The notes beneath the pieces were generated by a model. The model made no database searches. It was not told the DNA's origin and saw only the letters and a list, made by a program, of their open reading frames with translations. From positions 1-32,079 of the forward strand of contig NZ_JACYVZ010000033.1 of NCBI RefSeq assembly GCF_014857925.1: a stretch of DNA of 32,079 nt, given 5' to 3'. How positions within the stretch are numbered: position 1 is the first letter of the stretch; each line of letters begins with the position of its first letter. Of the stretch, positions 20,271 through 29,399 are shown piece after piece. Both the position numbers and the translations under genes were made by a program. The DNA comes from Cysteiniphilum marinum (GTDB lineage: Bacteria; Pseudomonadota; Gammaproteobacteria; Francisellales; Francisellaceae).

Positions 20271-21260
20271 TTAGGTGAAAGGTATTTCTCCAGCCCCAAC
20301 TTGATAAACTTTTGTTGGACTGCCCATTTCTGCCGGCATTCCAAAAGATACTATTTTGTTCTCAACTGGATCAAATAGCACACCGCCCTCTTCTAAATGT
20401 CCGTAAGAATATGAAGAACTATTTGTAGTTTGGTAATATAAGTCTGCGCCTCGAACAATGTATTTAATTAACATTCTATCTAGGTATGAAATAATAGAGC
20501 AGCTGGTTATTTGTGGCAAATTACTAGTTGAACCCCCAGTTGTTATAGTAAAAAATTCCTTTTTATAATATGGTTCACTATGAACAGTTTGTAGGGTGAT
20601 ATTTTCTGCGCTCAATAAAACATAGGCAGGAACTGAACCATACAATGTTATATTAAGGTGATTTTTCGACTTCATGGTAAATAGTTTACCCGCTATAACA
20701 CGCATACAATTTTGATTATTAATATCTAAACCAGTACCAATTTGATAAACTTTTGTTGGATTGCCTATTTCTGCCGGCATTCCAAAAGATACTATTTTGC
20801 GCTCAACTGGATCAAATAACACACTACCCTCTTCTAAATGTCCGTAAGAATATGAAGAACCATTTGTAGTTTGGTAATATAAGTCTGCGCCTCGAACAAT
20901 GTATTTAACTAACATTCTATCTGGGTTCCCTGGGTATGAAGTAATAGAGCAGCTGGTTATTTGTGGCAAATTACTAGTTGCCGCCCCAGTTGTTATAGTA
21001 AAAAATTTCTTTTTATAATATGGTTCACTATAAACATTTTGTAGGGTAATATTTTCTGCGCTCAATGAAACATAGGCGGGATCTGAACCATACAGTGTTA
21101 CATTAAAATGGTTTTTCGACTTCATGGTAAATATTTTACCCGCTATAACACCCATACAATTTTGATTATTGATATCTAAATTTGACTGATCAGCAAATGA
21201 AGTTGATACAAAAGCCAAACTAGAAATTGCTAAAGTAGTTAAAATAATTTTTTTCATCAT
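20271..21260 (-). CDS. Exported protein with two tandem 150-residue repeats, function unknown
   Basis: This is a secreted or periplasmic protein that I cannot assign to a family. The signal peptide is 1-23 (MMKKIILTTL..., cleavage near SFA-D). Residues 28-177 and 178-324 are two copies of one unit, each starting LDINNQNCM and ending in FGMPAE(I/M)G(N/S)PTKVYQ. By eye they share about 85 percent of residues, and the second copy lacks three residues near SY(PGNP)DRML. Each unit has two Cys (35 and 104; 185 and 254), possibly a disulfide. The pattern of short strands suggests a beta-rich fold. The final five residues are EIPFT. No good Shine-Dalgarno precedes the ATG. It sits alone between gyrA and a divergent transporter gene. 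Confidence 0.75.
   Translation of the reverse strand: MMKKIILTTLAISSLAFVSTSFADQSNLDINNQNCMGVIAGKIFTMKSKNHFNVTLYGSDPAYVSLSAENITLQNVYSEPYYKKKFFTITTGAATSNLPQITSCSITSYPGNPDRMLVKYIVRGADLYYQTTNGSSYSYGHLEEGSVLFDPVERKIVSFGMPAEIGNPTKVYQIGTGLDINNQNCMRVIAGKLFTMKSKNHLNITLYGSVPAYVLLSAENITLQTVHSEPYYKKEFFTITTGGSTSNLPQITSCSIISYLDRMLIKYIVRGADLYYQTTNSSSYSYGHLEEGGVLFDPVENKIVSFGMPAEMGSPTKVYQVGAGEIPFT
20289..21179 (-). repeat. In-frame tandem duplication (450 bp + 441 bp)
   Basis: The first copy is 20730-21179 and the second 20289-20729. Long stretches are identical at DNA level, for example gaagaatatgaagaac-type segments around 20410 and 20850, so the duplication is probably recent. The copies differ by single bases and one 9-bp deletion. 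Confidence 0.85.
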
Positions 21261-21536
21261 AAAATTTTCCCATTATTTTGTTTAAACTTTAATATCCCAG
21301 TAAATGGTAACGAAAGGTTTACTACTTCAGGTAGTAACTCACAAAACAAAGTTTAATAAAAAAATATAAAATAAAAATTTAACTCAATTTATTTTAAGTG
21401 AAATTTTATATAAAATGATATGATTCAAGCCCAGTATACACATGAATGTAACTTTTGATGGCATTTAGAGAGTCGTTTAATTATCATTAATTTGCGAAAA
21501 ACAAAAACAAACGAATCATTGAATCGAAAAATAAAT

Positions 21537-22727
21537 ATGAAACCTCAAACTTACGTTTACTTTTTCGCCATTTTCCTTGTGGGTGTTTATGTCTGCGCTT
21601 ATGATATGTATATCTCAGCGCTGCCATTACTACAAAATGATTTTGCGGTGAATGTTGGACAAAGCCAGTTAACACTGACCTTATTTGTTATTGCAGGTGC
21701 GATATTTGCAATACCTGCCGGCCTTATTAGCGACCACTTTGGACGCAAAAAAACACTGATCCTTTATTGTGTAATCGTCATTATTGGTAGCATTGTGTGC
21801 TTGTTATCACAAAGCATCCTTGCCTTTTATATCGGGCGAATATTACAAGGCATTGGTGCTTCTGGTTTATATATTCTTGCTGTCGCTTTACCCAAGGATA
21901 TGCTAACAGGTAATACTTATGTTAAAACCTGGCAGAGCTTAACACTTTTGTTTTATTTGGCTCCTTCTTTGGCTGGCTTTATCGGTGGTTATATTGTCTA
22001 TTACGGTGGTTGGGAATGGGTTTTTAATGGTGTTGTTTTAGTAGCACTGCTCGCCCTTATCTTGATTGCTATTTATTTTAAAGAGATACCAACCGCAGCC
22101 ACTGAAGTCAAAACTTCAAGTCGCAAGAAATTCTTTAGCATTGCTAGCAACACACAATTCTTAAGCTACTGCTATATCACGTCAGCGGCGTGGGCGGGGA
22201 TGTCCATTTTCTATATCTGCACGCCTTACATTGTGATCACAACCCTTGGGTTTAATACGATTGTTTATGGTTGGTTATCCTTTTTATTGATCTTCTTTGG
22301 CGCCTTAGCACGTTGGATTAACATTCGCTGGCTTAATGGCTTGATGAGCTATGAGCAAAGCGCTTATAGCTTTTCTTTTGTTGCTGTGTTGAGTGGCATA
22401 TTATTTGTCAGTGCTTACTTTCTACCGGCACATTACGCCATTTACTTGATCGGTCTCAGTGCGATTTTATTTGGTTTTTCCTCAGCACTTGTGAGTGTAA
22501 ACACCTCAACGATGGCATTTTTGCTGATTGATAAAAGTCACAGTGCTGTTGCCTCGTCAATCTATGGACTCATGATTGACCTTATTGTTGCGTTATCACT
22601 TATATTTGCTAATTTAATGCGCGCTAACTTGATTCTCCTAGGTGCAATGATTGCTGTCTTTTATATCATTGCCATAATGCTGCTGATGAAATTCAAAGAA
22701 CCTACAGCTACCACAATTCACGTTTAG
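21537..22727 (+). CDS. MFS multidrug transporter, Bcr/CflA type
   Basis: This is a proton-coupled inner-membrane exporter of the major facilitator superfamily, about 12 membrane helices. The first helix has the drug:H+ antiporter signature YDMYISALPLLQNDF, and the loop 2-3 motif A is GLISDHFGRKKTL. RILQGIGASG in helix 4 matches the family motif B. The C-terminal half is ordinary for a Bcr/CflA member. I chose the ATG at 21537 (MKPQTYVYF, 396 residues) because the first helix follows directly. A TTG 45 bases earlier is in frame, but neither start has a visible Shine-Dalgarno. Substrate cannot be read from sequence. Confidence 0.85.
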   Translation: MKPQTYVYFFAIFLVGVYVCAYDMYISALPLLQNDFAVNVGQSQLTLTLFVIAGAIFAIPAGLISDHFGRKKTLILYCVIVIIGSIVCLLSQSILAFYIGRILQGIGASGLYILAVALPKDMLTGNTYVKTWQSLTLLFYLAPSLAGFIGGYIVYYGGWEWVFNGVVLVALLALILIAIYFKEIPTAATEVKTSSRKKFFSIASNTQFLSYCYITSAAWAGMSIFYICTPYIVITTLGFNTIVYGWLSFLLIFFGALARWINIRWLNGLMSYEQSAYSFSFVAVLSGILFVSAYFLPAHYAIYLIGLSAILFGFSSALVSVNTSTMAFLLIDKSHSAVASSIYGLMIDLIVALSLIFANLMRANLILLGAMIAVFYIIAIMLLMKFKEPTATTIHV

Positions 22728-22732
22728 TGATT

Positions 22733-22899
22733 TATACCGCCCACAAACCATCTTACAGTATTTCTGTCATTGAATTTCTTGCGCTTTTGAGTAATTGAAT
22801 TTTGCCAATAATCCCAGCTATTATCTGCAATCCAATTACTCAAAAGCATCAAACACTTCTTCGACATCAAACACCGCAAAATGATTTATGAGCGGTATA
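22733..22899. mobile_element. MITE-like element forming one long hairpin
   Basis: The ends TATACCGC (22733) and GCGGTATA (22899) are perfect inverted repeats, and the arms stay complementary nearly to the centre, including a perfect 15-bp match gcttttgagtaattg (22783-22797) with caattactcaaaagc (22833-22847). Many arm mismatches are C/T or G/A changes, which would still give G-U pairs in RNA. It starts 5 bp after the MFS stop. A TA at each outer edge could be a target duplication as made by IS630/Tc1-type enzymes, which is an inference. No ORF is inside. Confidence 0.6.
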
Positions 22900-22979
22900 G
22901 AATACAAGTCCTTTCCATCTAAAGATAATTTGCATACAATAAGCGCACTTTTCTAAGTTAATCAATACGGAATCATCTA

Positions 22980-24251
22980 ATGTCTAAAATCCAAGCCGTG
23001 CGCGGCATGAATGATATTTTACCGAGCGATATTTATAAGTGGCACTTTTTTGAAAACGCCGTAAAACAAACCTTACACAACTATGCTTATCAGGAAATTC
23101 GTTTACCTGTCGTTGAAAAAAGCGAGTTATTTCATCGTGGCGTTGGTGCAGGCACAGATATTGTTGAAAAAGAAACCTATAACTTTAGTGATCGCAATGA
23201 TGACGCATTGACTTTAAGACCTGAAGGTACCGCAGGTTGCGTGCGTGCGATGATTGAACATGGGCTTTTACGCAATCAAATCCAAAAGGTATGGTATACG
23301 GGGGCTATGTTTCGCTATGAGCGTCCGCAAAAAGGACGTTATCGCCAGTTTTATCAACTGGGTGTTGAAGTATACGGTAATAGTCACATTGCCCAAGACG
23401 CTGAAGTGTTAAGCTTGTCATGGCAATTATGGCAAGCCTTAGGACTTGACACACACGTCACCCTTGAGCTTAACAACCTAGGCAGTGCACAAAATCGTGC
23501 TGATTATGTCAATGCATTGGTTGATTATCTAACACCACTTAAAGATCAGTTAGATGAGGATTCACAGCGTAGACTAGGTAAAAACCCACTGCGCATTCTT
23601 GATAGTAAAAATGAAAACACCCAACGACTTTTGGATAATGCACCTAACCTGCATGATTTTCTTGATCAAGATATTAAACAAGACTTTGAAGCACTTACTA
23701 AGTATCTAAGCGCGTTAAATATTCCGTATAGAGTAAATTCACGTCTCGTGCGCGGGATTGATTACTACTGCAACACCGTGTTTGAATGGGTTACCGATAA
23801 ACTCGGTGCTCAAGGCACCATTTGCGCCGGTGGTCGTTATGATTCACTCGTGAGCGACTTGCAAGGCCCTGAAACACCTGCCGTTGGCTTTGCCATGGGG
23901 ATTGAACGAATCATCTTACTCCTTGAAACACTTGTACTTATCCCTGAAACAACACAAACAGCAGATATCTATGTGATCTCTGATGAGTCATCGATCTTCA
24001 AGACCATGCCAATGATTGAAACACTACGTAAGTCCTTGCCTCACTTAACCATTGAGCAAAACACCTCCTTAGGTAGTTTTAAATCACAATTTAAAAAGGC
24101 CGATAAATCAGGTGCTACATTGGCATTGGTGATCGCTGAAGATGAGATTAACAATAGCACTTGTGTGATCAAGTTCTTACGTGAAGACAAAGAACAAGTG
24201 ATCATACCACAAGCTGAATTAGCTTCGTACATTCAAAGTCATTACGCTTAA
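22980..24251 (+). CDS. hisS: Histidyl-tRNA synthetase
   Basis: HisS is a class II aminoacyl-tRNA synthetase that charges tRNA-His with histidine. It opens with IQAVRGMNDILP. The motif 1 region is YQEIRLPVVEKSELF, LRPEGTAGCVRA follows, and motif 2 is RYERPQKGRYRQFYQLG with the class II Arg. The histidine-specific signature LVRGIDYYCNTVFEW is near 257, and motif 3 is GFAMGIERI near 308. An anticodon-binding domain closes the protein from about 330. The length of 423 is normal. GGAA sits 9 bases before the ATG. It heads a tight trio with the DUF188 gene (1 base after) and the cupin gene. Confidence 0.97.
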   Translation: MSKIQAVRGMNDILPSDIYKWHFFENAVKQTLHNYAYQEIRLPVVEKSELFHRGVGAGTDIVEKETYNFSDRNDDALTLRPEGTAGCVRAMIEHGLLRNQIQKVWYTGAMFRYERPQKGRYRQFYQLGVEVYGNSHIAQDAEVLSLSWQLWQALGLDTHVTLELNNLGSAQNRADYVNALVDYLTPLKDQLDEDSQRRLGKNPLRILDSKNENTQRLLDNAPNLHDFLDQDIKQDFEALTKYLSALNIPYRVNSRLVRGIDYYCNTVFEWVTDKLGAQGTICAGGRYDSLVSDLQGPETPAVGFAMGIERIILLLETLVLIPETTQTADIYVISDESSIFKTMPMIETLRKSLPHLTIEQNTSLGSFKSQFKKADKSGATLALVIAEDEINNSTCVIKFLREDKEQVIIPQAELASYIQSHYA

Positions 24252-24252
24252 T

Positions 24253-24711
24253 ATGATTATTTATATCGATGCTGACGCTTGCCCTAAAGCAGTCAAAGAA
24301 GTGCTGTATAAAGCAGCGCACCAACGCAAAGTCACGTGTATTTTTGTTGCCAATCAACCACTGACACACCCGCCATCACCTTTTATCAAAATGCGCTGTG
24401 TTGATAAAGGCTTTGATGTTGCAGATAACTATATCGCCAATAAGGTTGAAATGTCTGACTTAGTGATTACCGCCGATATTCCGCTGGCAAAAGAGGTTAC
24501 TGATCGCAATGCCATGGTCATCACACCTCATGGCAAGCAATATACCAAAGCAAATATTTCACAAACTTATGCCATGCGTAATTTCTTCACTGAGCTGCGA
24601 GATGCTGGGTTAGTTGAAACAAAAACCAAGGCGTTCTCAAATAGCAATATCAACGCCTTTGCCAATGCTTTGGATCAACTATTGACTAAACGCGGGTTTA
24701 TCAAAAAATGA
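24253..24711 (+). CDS. yaiI: YaiI/YqxD family protein (DUF188)
   Basis: This 152-residue protein belongs to the DUF188 family, related to PIN-like nuclease folds, with no established role. It starts MIIYIDADACPKAVKEVLYKAA, with the invariant acidic and Cys residues, and also has VDKGFDVADNYI, SDLVITADIPLA and VITPHGKQYTKANI, all typical. It begins 1 base after the hisS stop and overlaps the next gene by 4 bases (ATGA), so all three are probably one transcript. Confidence 0.93.
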   Translation: MIIYIDADACPKAVKEVLYKAAHQRKVTCIFVANQPLTHPPSPFIKMRCVDKGFDVADNYIANKVEMSDLVITADIPLAKEVTDRNAMVITPHGKQYTKANISQTYAMRNFFTELRDAGLVETKTKAFSNSNINAFANALDQLLTKRGFIKK

Positions 24712-25031
24712 ATTTATACGATATTCCCAAACATGCTGAACATGAATTGTTTGATATTATTCATACAATCAAAAATGCACAAAATATAAAGATTGAACGC
24801 ATTGTGTCCTATGGACAAACAACACCTAAAGATAAACCTTATATCCAAACACAAGATGAGTTGGTGTTTGTCTTACAGGGGCAAGCAACCCTTTTGGTAA
24901 ATGATATGAGCCACTCACTTGCTACAGGTGATAGTCTATTGATCCCTAGCAATACACCACATTGGGTAACCTATACATCGAGCTCGCCTGCCACTATTTG
25001 GCTTGCAATTCACTTTGATACAATCATTTAA
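24708..25031 (+). CDS. Small cupin-domain protein
   Basis: This is a 107-residue single-domain cupin. The core runs QDELVFVLQGQATLLVND, then a turn and LATGDSLLIPSNTPHWVTY, the second cupin motif with its metal-type His. In the first motif, Glu and Val/Phe replace the usual HxH, so metal binding is uncertain. Substrate is unknown. It is translationally coupled to the DUF188 gene by an ATGA overlap. It resembles small sugar- or metabolite-related cupins of unknown function. Confidence 0.8.
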   Translation: MNLYDIPKHAEHELFDIIHTIKNAQNIKIERIVSYGQTTPKDKPYIQTQDELVFVLQGQATLLVNDMSHSLATGDSLLIPSNTPHWVTYTSSSPATIWLAIHFDTII

Positions 25032-25043
25032 CCAAAAGCGCAT

Positions 25044-25071
25044 TATCTCCTGAACATAGCCAAAGGAGATA
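25044..25071 (+). terminator. Candidate terminator hairpin after the cupin gene
   Basis: TATCTCCT and AGGAGATA form a perfect 8-bp stem with a 12-base loop, 13 bp after the cupin stop. The T tract is poor (tatgattt), so termination may be weak. AGGAG in the right arm is a chance ribosome-site look-alike. Confidence 0.35.
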
Positions 25072-25175
25072 TATGATTTAGCACAACAAAGTATGGTTAT
25101 TGCCAGAAACTTGTTTGTCTTACAGCTTTTGCCTCAGGTATACTGATGCAATTTATTTTCTTTTGACAAAAATTT

Positions 25176-28100
25176 ATGAGCTTATCTTCAAGCATCTTAC
25201 CTAAAAGCATTACCGAAGACTTTACTAGGGCAACCATTTCACGTGCGCATGCCTATTGCAATCAATACTCAATCAAATCATTGCAGGCAACATCCGATGA
25301 TGGCATTAATTTTGTCATTAAAAGTGAAGTTTTTGGCTCTGGCAAAAATGCCTACTCCCAAAGCATTTTTGTCGATGTGAACTCACGAGAAAAAACACTC
25401 TCAAGCGTACTTGATGCTGAGTGCTCATGCCCTGTAGGCTATTTTTGTAAGCATATTTATGCCGTGTTATTTATGTTTAATAAATCATTAGCTGATCGGT
25501 TAAAAGAACCCAGTGCATTTACTTCTGCCGCAGCAACAACATCTGTTAATCCACAACCGACAAAAAAAGCTCAAACCCCCGCATCTTATTTCGACAAAGC
25601 TGCCTTTGAGCGTCAATTTAATGACAATATACGCCTTGAGAAAAGTACATTACTATCCCAAGGTAAAGCACCTTCCAATTTAGTAATTGCTTATCAACTT
25701 ATCGCGTTTAAAGAGGGTGAACAATTATCTTATAGGATCGAGGCTAGCTATGTGCGTATTCTAAAAAGTGGCAATGGCTATGGTAAACCACAAAGTGCCA
25801 ATCTTGCCAATATCGTTGCAGGTTACACTAAATACCCAGATTGCGCTGACATCAAAGACCTTGAGATCTTTAAATACCTACAAGCACAAATCAATCGTTA
25901 TGCAATACATTTACCGAGCTTAACAGGAGAGTATGGTGCTCAATTTTTAAAGCTGCTTATCGCAACTGAGCGCTTTTTCGTTGGCGATATTGTCATGGAT
26001 AAACATTGCACCTTGGCACCTGATGTCAAGCTTAATATTGATTGGAATGAAGTCAATGGCACATTTCGCTTTAATGCGCAAATCAATGGCAAAACAAATG
26101 CCAAAATCATACCAACAACACCTGCTTTTTATATTGATGGCAATAAAATGGGTCAGATCGTTAGTGACATTCCTGGCAATCAATTGCTGCTCCTTAATAC
26201 ACTTAAAGATATCTCTAAAGATGACATGTCATTTGTTCGTCACACCATTGAGAAATCAACACTTGGCAAGCAAATCAAATTTCCAAGCAAAGTCAAAAAG
26301 CTTAAAACCGAAAAAATCACGCCGAAAGCGATAGCTCATTTTAGTAAAGGATCATCAGTAAACTGGCCACATTATGGCTTCTTTGCTGAGGTTAGCTTTG
26401 AATATGACGGCACACGATTTGAGCCACACGAAAGCGGAACACACATTATCGAGCACAATGGTCGCTTGATTGAAAAAGATGTGAAATTTGAAAAAGATAA
26501 ACTTGAAACTTTAGGAGGATTTGGGTTTGTAAAATCCAGACGTGCTTACTTTGGCTATGGCAATCAAGCACACAAGCCATTTGGTGAAAGTTATATCTTA
26601 AATAGCAATCCTTATCTTGAACCAGAAGAACAATGGGAAGACTTCTATGTTGAGGACCTTGAGGACTTCAAACTATTAGGTTGGCAGGTTGAGTTTGATG
26701 AAGACTTTGCTTATCACTATGTTATTGCTAATGACATTGATATTGGCATTGAAGAAGGGGCGCAAAATGATTGGTTTAATGTGCATCTAAGTGTTAATCA
26801 CAGTGGTAACACCATCGATCTGCAACCACTCATTATGCAATATCTACAAAAAGGACTTAACAAAGAAGCGCATGATCTTGTTGCCATTGTGGATAAGAAC
26901 CACCGTTTAAAAATTGATTACAGCATCATTGAACCGGTTATTAACTCATTGTTTGAGCTAAACGATGAACGTGGCGGCACACTAAAACTCTCAAAATACC
27001 AAATCGGTGCACTGATGAGTCTTGAGGAGCAATTGGGCAAAAGTGGTGCGATTGATTACAGCAGAGCCAACGCTTTAAAAAATTTTGTTGACTCACTGAA
27101 AGACACAACAAAGTTACCACTTTTAGATACACCAAAAGAAGTGCAAGCGACCTTGCGTGACTATCAGCGCTATGGCGTAAGCTGGATGGATTTCTTATCC
27201 AAACATGAAATGGGCGGCTTGTTAGCTGATGATATGGGACTTGGCAAAACGCTGCAAACGCTTACTTGGATACAATTACAACATGATACTGATGAAGATT
27301 TCGGCACAAGCTTAATCGTCGCCCCCACCTCAGTTGTCGGTAATTGGATCAGAGAAGCTGAGAAATTCACACCTAAGCTCACAATTTTACTATTGCATGG
27401 TTCAGAACGTTCTGAGCATTATGAGTCATTACTTAACTACAACATCGTGGTCACTAGCTATCCACTTATTTTAAAAGACGAAGAAATTCATCGCCAAAAC
27501 ACCTATAGCGCACTGATTTTAGATGAAGCGCAAACGATTAAAAATGCTAAAACCAAGCAAGCGCAAAGTATTTTCACCCTTTCAGCTAAACATCGCTTTT
27601 GTTTAACTGGCACACCACTTGAGAATCATCTAGGTGAGTTATGGTCGCAATTTAACTTCTTAATGCCAGGCTTCTTGGGTAATGATAGCCAGTTTCGTAA
27701 GCACTTCAAAAACCCAATTGAAAAACATCAAGACAGCGATCGTTTAAATGTCTTAAAAAGTCGTATTTCTCCTTTTATGCTTCGACGCACTAAGGCATTA
27801 GTTGCTAAAGATCTGCCTAAAAAAACTGAATCAATTGAGATTATTGAGCTACCTAATACACAAAAACAATTATATGAAAGTGTACGTATGACGATGGAAA
27901 AAAAAGTGCGTGAACTCTTGAAAAAGCAAGGACTTGCTAAGAGTCATATTCATATTCTTGATGCACTATTAAAGCTGCGTCAATCATGCTGCCATCCACA
28001 ATTAGTCAAACTAGACAGTGCTAAAAAAGTCCATGAATCAGCTAAACTTGATTATTTATTAGAAATGCTGACTGAACTTACCGCAGAAAAGCGTAAAGTA

Positions 28101-28553
28101 TTGGTGTTCTCACAGTTTGTCGAGATGCTTGATTTAATTGCACTTGAGCTTGGCAAACATAAAGTTCAATATGTGCAGTTAACCGGACAAACTAAACATC
28201 GCCAAAAACTGATTGATGACTTTAGTGACAACCCTGATATCACGGTTTTCTTGATCAGCTTAAAAGCTGGCGGCACTGGTTTAAATCTTGTTGCAGCTGA
28301 TACGGTTATTCACTTTGATCCATGGTGGAATCCAGCCGTTGAAGCCCAAGCCACGGATCGCGCTTATCGCATCGGTCAAGATAAACCCGTCACAGTATAT
28401 AAACTCATTGCCAAAGATAGTGTTGAAGAAAAAATCCTAAAACTTCAGCAGAAAAAAGCGGATCTTGCCAGTGGGTTATATAATAAAGACGGGCAAGCCG
28501 ATTTCAAACTCAGTGAAAATGACTTATTGAACTTATTTGAGCCGATCATTTAA
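25176..28553 (+). CDS. SWIM-domain SNF2/RapA-type helicase ATPase
   Basis: This is a large cytoplasmic ATPase of the SNF2 family that would translocate on DNA or displace proteins from it; the cellular target is unknown. Near the N-terminus a SWIM zinc motif is visible (Cys83, Cys85, Cys91, His93 in ECSCPVGYFCKH). A long helicase-associated region follows (about 130-650). The ATPase has Walker A DDMGLGKTLQ near 690, Walker B LDEAQTIKN near 783, TGTPLENHLGELWS near 812, and helicase motifs V-VI SLKAGGTGLNL and QATDRAYRIGQ near 1058. The length of 1125 matches bacterial SWIM-SNF2 proteins. It is not RapA, which lacks the SWIM segment. The ATG has no clear Shine-Dalgarno. Confidence 0.92.
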   Translation: MSLSSSILPKSITEDFTRATISRAHAYCNQYSIKSLQATSDDGINFVIKSEVFGSGKNAYSQSIFVDVNSREKTLSSVLDAECSCPVGYFCKHIYAVLFMFNKSLADRLKEPSAFTSAAATTSVNPQPTKKAQTPASYFDKAAFERQFNDNIRLEKSTLLSQGKAPSNLVIAYQLIAFKEGEQLSYRIEASYVRILKSGNGYGKPQSANLANIVAGYTKYPDCADIKDLEIFKYLQAQINRYAIHLPSLTGEYGAQFLKLLIATERFFVGDIVMDKHCTLAPDVKLNIDWNEVNGTFRFNAQINGKTNAKIIPTTPAFYIDGNKMGQIVSDIPGNQLLLLNTLKDISKDDMSFVRHTIEKSTLGKQIKFPSKVKKLKTEKITPKAIAHFSKGSSVNWPHYGFFAEVSFEYDGTRFEPHESGTHIIEHNGRLIEKDVKFEKDKLETLGGFGFVKSRRAYFGYGNQAHKPFGESYILNSNPYLEPEEQWEDFYVEDLEDFKLLGWQVEFDEDFAYHYVIANDIDIGIEEGAQNDWFNVHLSVNHSGNTIDLQPLIMQYLQKGLNKEAHDLVAIVDKNHRLKIDYSIIEPVINSLFELNDERGGTLKLSKYQIGALMSLEEQLGKSGAIDYSRANALKNFVDSLKDTTKLPLLDTPKEVQATLRDYQRYGVSWMDFLSKHEMGGLLADDMGLGKTLQTLTWIQLQHDTDEDFGTSLIVAPTSVVGNWIREAEKFTPKLTILLLHGSERSEHYESLLNYNIVVTSYPLILKDEEIHRQNTYSALILDEAQTIKNAKTKQAQSIFTLSAKHRFCLTGTPLENHLGELWSQFNFLMPGFLGNDSQFRKHFKNPIEKHQDSDRLNVLKSRISPFMLRRTKALVAKDLPKKTESIEIIELPNTQKQLYESVRMTMEKKVRELLKKQGLAKSHIHILDALLKLRQSCCHPQLVKLDSAKKVHESAKLDYLLEMLTELTAEKRKVLVFSQFVEMLDLIALELGKHKVQYVQLTGQTKHRQKLIDDFSDNPDITVFLISLKAGGTGLNLVAADTVIHFDPWWNPAVEAQATDRAYRIGQDKPVTVYKLIAKDSVEEKILKLQQKKADLASGLYNKDGQADFKLSENDLLNLFEPII

Positions 28554-28643
28554 AAGTCTAATATTCCCATAAAACATTTAAATTTGTCATTATTCAGATC
28601 ATTTAATACACTCTTGAGCTATCAAAACAATCTGGGTAAATAC

Positions 28644-29306
28644 ATGAAAAAGCTATTTTTACTATTGAATACGATTTTATGCGCAAGCCTTGCCAATGCT
28701 GGGCATAAAGCTGGCGAAGAAGCTTGTGATATGCACGCTTTTTCACGCTATCAAGCCAATGTATTTATTCATGGCAATTTAAACTTTGACAAATCACCTA
28801 AGATTACCCTTGGCAATCCACAGGCAAGCAAAGTCATCACGCAATTCTGTGACTACTCAAAACTTGCTTGTTTAGAGAATATAAATACATTATTAACACT
28901 TAAAAATGATAAAAATATCAAAATAAACATTTACCCCATTAACGCAACACAAAGCCCTAATGCATCGCAGTATTTAGCATTTACTTATCACGTGGGCGGG
29001 GTGGAGCTCATGCAAGAATTTTTGCACGAGCTCCATAGTTTGATTAAATCAGGTAAGGTTGTTGATCAAAACACCTTGTCTGATTTAATGATCAGTTTAA
29101 ACATTAATGAAACACCATATCTTAAAGAGATGGTTGATCAAGAAATTAAAGCTAACAATGCTTTAGCAAAATCCGCAGCTGTGACTCACTCACCGAGTGT
29201 CTATGTGTATCAGCACAACGCAACTGAAGTGAACCAAGTTTACTTTTCTGAATATCAAAATGTACCTGAATATATTATCAAGCGTGCACTTAATTATCTA
29301 GCATAA
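28644..29306 (+). CDS. Exported DsbA-fold thioredoxin-like protein with degenerate CXXC
   Basis: This is a periplasmic protein with the DsbA/Com1-type thioredoxin fold. The ATG at 28644 (MKKLFLLLN) gives 220 residues and a clean signal peptide (cleavage near ANA-G, residue 19). An earlier in-frame ATG would put 20 residues before it. The active-site strand reads TQFCDYSKLAC, where the usual CPHC is replaced by KLAC at 73-76, leaving one Cys at 76 and another at 69. The cis-Pro loop THSPSVYVY (Pro184) is kept, and a helical insert lies between. If the alignment is right it cannot act as a normal CXXC oxidase, and a chaperone or binding role is possible. It stands alone downstream of the SNF2 gene. 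Confidence 0.75.
   Translation: MKKLFLLLNTILCASLANAGHKAGEEACDMHAFSRYQANVFIHGNLNFDKSPKITLGNPQASKVITQFCDYSKLACLENINTLLTLKNDKNIKINIYPINATQSPNASQYLAFTYHVGGVELMQEFLHELHSLIKSGKVVDQNTLSDLMISLNINETPYLKEMVDQEIKANNALAKSAAVTHSPSVYVYQHNATEVNQVYFSEYQNVPEYIIKRALNYLA
29002..29035. other. 14-bp inverted repeat inside the DsbA-like gene
   Basis: The left arm tggagctcatgcaa and the reverse complement of ttgcacgagctcca agree at 13 of 14 positions around the loop gaattt. It encodes ELMQEFLHELHS, so it may be coding coincidence, but as an mRNA hairpin it would be stable. Confidence 0.5.
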
Positions 29307-29321
29307 CAACACTGTTGGCAT

Positions 29322-29343
29322 TGACTGAGCGTAAGTCGAAGCC
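29322..29343 (-). repeat. Dispersed REP-like repeat copy
   Basis: Read on the minus strand as ggcttcgacttacgctcagt, this is the same core as 4503-4525. It lies in the 93-bp gap between the convergent DsbA-like and AbgT genes, where it could help end both transcripts. Confidence 0.5.
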
Positions 29344-29399
29344 AATTAAAGCAAGAGCTTCTATAAAATGGCTTGTAGCGAGTGTCTACTCAGACTAGA

